DNA of 64,000 bases from Pyrenula massariospora. Its lineage: Eukaryota; Ascomycota; Eurotiomycetes; Pyrenulales; Pyrenulaceae. The notes below the pieces were generated by a model. The model made no database searches and was not told the origin of the DNA. It saw only the letters and a program-made list of their open reading frames with translations. Of the stretch, positions 62,905 to 64,000 are shown in pieces. The stretch spans positions 2,294,001-2,358,000 of the forward strand of contig JAGFMI010000005.1 of the NCBI GenBank assembly GCA_021030905.1. The letters run 5' to 3'. Position 1 is the first letter of the stretch. The number at the start of each line of letters is the position of its first letter. Made by a program: the position numbers and the translations under genes.

Positions 62905-64000
62905 ATGTTCACTGTCCCTATTCGGCCAGCAAGAACGTCCATAGTGGTTGCATTTGTTTTGACCTTCTTGGTCTTGCAAATCTCAAGGTTATACGAGGAT
63001 AAATCGCCGGCCATTTTTCGTTCGACACAGGTGCATGACCAGTGGATAGTCAGAACTAATCCTTTGCCTGGGTTCCCGGATCTCGGCTCTTCAGGAACAG
63101 GGAATGAGGGCGACAAACAATGGTTGCATCCGACAGAAGACAATAGTACGCTCTCGACCGATGAGACGACCTTAGTTCCTAGCAACAATCCGGACAATGC
63201 GTCGCTCACGACAAAAGAACAAGATGCGTTACTAAACGTCAAAGCCGTTGATAGGAGCCCGAACAATTCTACACTGGGCGTGAGTTCTGAAACGACCTTT
63301 AAATATTTGAAACGGTGTACTGACCGGTGCCTGTATGCTTTCAGTTCTCCAGTATCCGAGCGATCGTTGCCTCTCCCTCAGGTTGGCGCGTGGAAGGTCT
63401 TCGCCGCGCGGCGGACAGGACGGGCCTAGATATTCAAATAGCCATCTCATCCAATTGGACGGACGTTGAGGCCGATGATTTTAAAAGGAGGAAGGATGGC
63501 TTCATGGGAAGAGGCGGCGCAAAAGCGTGGCTTAGTCATGCACACGTTCTTGAGCAGTATAAACGGTCTACAACTATGGCAATTGGGAGGCTGACCATCT
63601 CAATAGGTTTATCGCGTCAGATGAGACATCAACGTTGATTCTGGAGGGCGACGTGGACTGGGACCTGGAAATTAAAAGTCAAATGCTCGCCGTCTCTCAA
63701 AATATGCAAGCACACTATCAGCACCAACGCGCCCGTCGGGAACAGCGCGAATCCACAGTCCGAGGCCAGCCTGGCCATCACGTTATTCCAGATACCACAT
63801 CGTCCTCTCCTTATGGACTTGACGAGTGGGATGTTCTTTGGCTTGGTCACTGTGGCGACATCTTCACATATTCTTCCTGGGTCGCTGCCACCGATGCAAG
63901 TAACGTGCTCCGAACTTTCTTCGATGCTACGCTTCCTGAGCCTTCGCAGCTTCGCCCGCAAGAGTATCAGCTGCTTCCACAACGAGCTCGCCAGCCGCAG
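62905..64000 (+). CDS. Glycosyltransferase family 25-like type II membrane protein (partial, 3' end beyond window)
   Basis: Three exons are visible (62905-63279, 63345-63556, 63607 to the edge), giving 327 residues so far. Introns are 65 and 50 bp. The short N-terminus is followed by one signal-anchor helix (ARTSIVVAFVLTFLVLQIS, ~residues 9-27) and a polar stem with several N-glycosylation sequons. The catalytic part begins SIRAIVASPSGWRVEGLRRAADRTGLDIQIAISSNW. It then has GGAKAWLSHAHVLEQFIASDETSTLILEGDVDWD, where the E-G-D-V-D block takes the place of the DDD/EDD metal site of family 25, and DEWDVLWLGHCGD. Such proteins act in the Golgi lumen. Acceptor and sugar are unknown. In most relatives the metal block reads LEDDVDW, so the Gly here is a small deviation. 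Confidence 0.87.

Noticed and set aside
1-64000. tRNA genes, CRISPR arrays, intact transposons
   Set aside because: I looked for B-box-like GGTTCGAATCC patterns, regularly spaced direct repeats, and reverse transcriptase or transposase motifs, and found none that held up. The retropepsin-like stretch at 42.9-43.2 kb is part of a spliced DUF6590 gene, not a retroelement.

Overview
This window is nuclear DNA of a filamentous ascomycete (Pezizomycotina). Genes are split by very short introns (mostly 44-70 bp) with CTAAC/CTGAC-like branch sites. Several families are fungal-specific: the fungal rhodopsin domain, UstYa, DUF6590 and LaeA-like methyltransferases. I cannot fix the class from sequence alone. 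About 23 protein genes and two degenerate relics are supported, and I recognised no tRNA or rRNA. Exon coordinates come from hand splicing, checked for reading phase and against conserved protein motifs.

Left part (1-7 kb): housekeeping genes. These are the tRNA-modification partner TRM732 (cut by the window edge), the mitochondrial translocase TIM23 and the ribosome factor NIP7, followed by a seven-helix fungal rhodopsin-domain protein.

8.6-14.4 kb: the most interesting block. Four adjacent genes look like a compact biosynthetic cluster for a ribosomally made, modified peptide of the dikaritin (ustiloxin/asperipin-like) type. They are a LaeA-like methyltransferase, a secreted precursor with three 35-residue repeats separated by Kex2-type KR sites, a single-pass UstYa oxidase with two HxxHC motifs, and an MFS exporter. 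They form two divergent pairs. The peptide core does not match any dikaritin core I know.

15-33 kb: a secreted GH67 alpha-glucuronidase, ribosome factor NOC3, several fungal proteins of unknown function, CRIPT, a DUF1349 protein and gene-poor stretches.

33-44 kb: two DUF6590 genes. One also carries a retropepsin-like fold whose catalytic motif appears lost. Between them lie a 4 kb stretch without a recognisable gene and a coiled-coil protein gene.

44.9-64 kb: dense conserved genes. These are dihydrofolate reductase, Mediator MED22, a glycine-rich CsbD-like stress protein built from repeated small exons, splicing factor CWC15, exosome subunit RRP45, flippase DRS2, a CLC chloride channel, a broken formate/nitrite transporter and a truncated family-25 glycosyltransferase.

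Other points of interest are two GC-AG introns (in CWC15 and in a gene of unknown function), very small terminal exons in TIM23, NIP7 and CWC15, and a transporter relic whose four stop codons can all be explained by C-to-T type changes.
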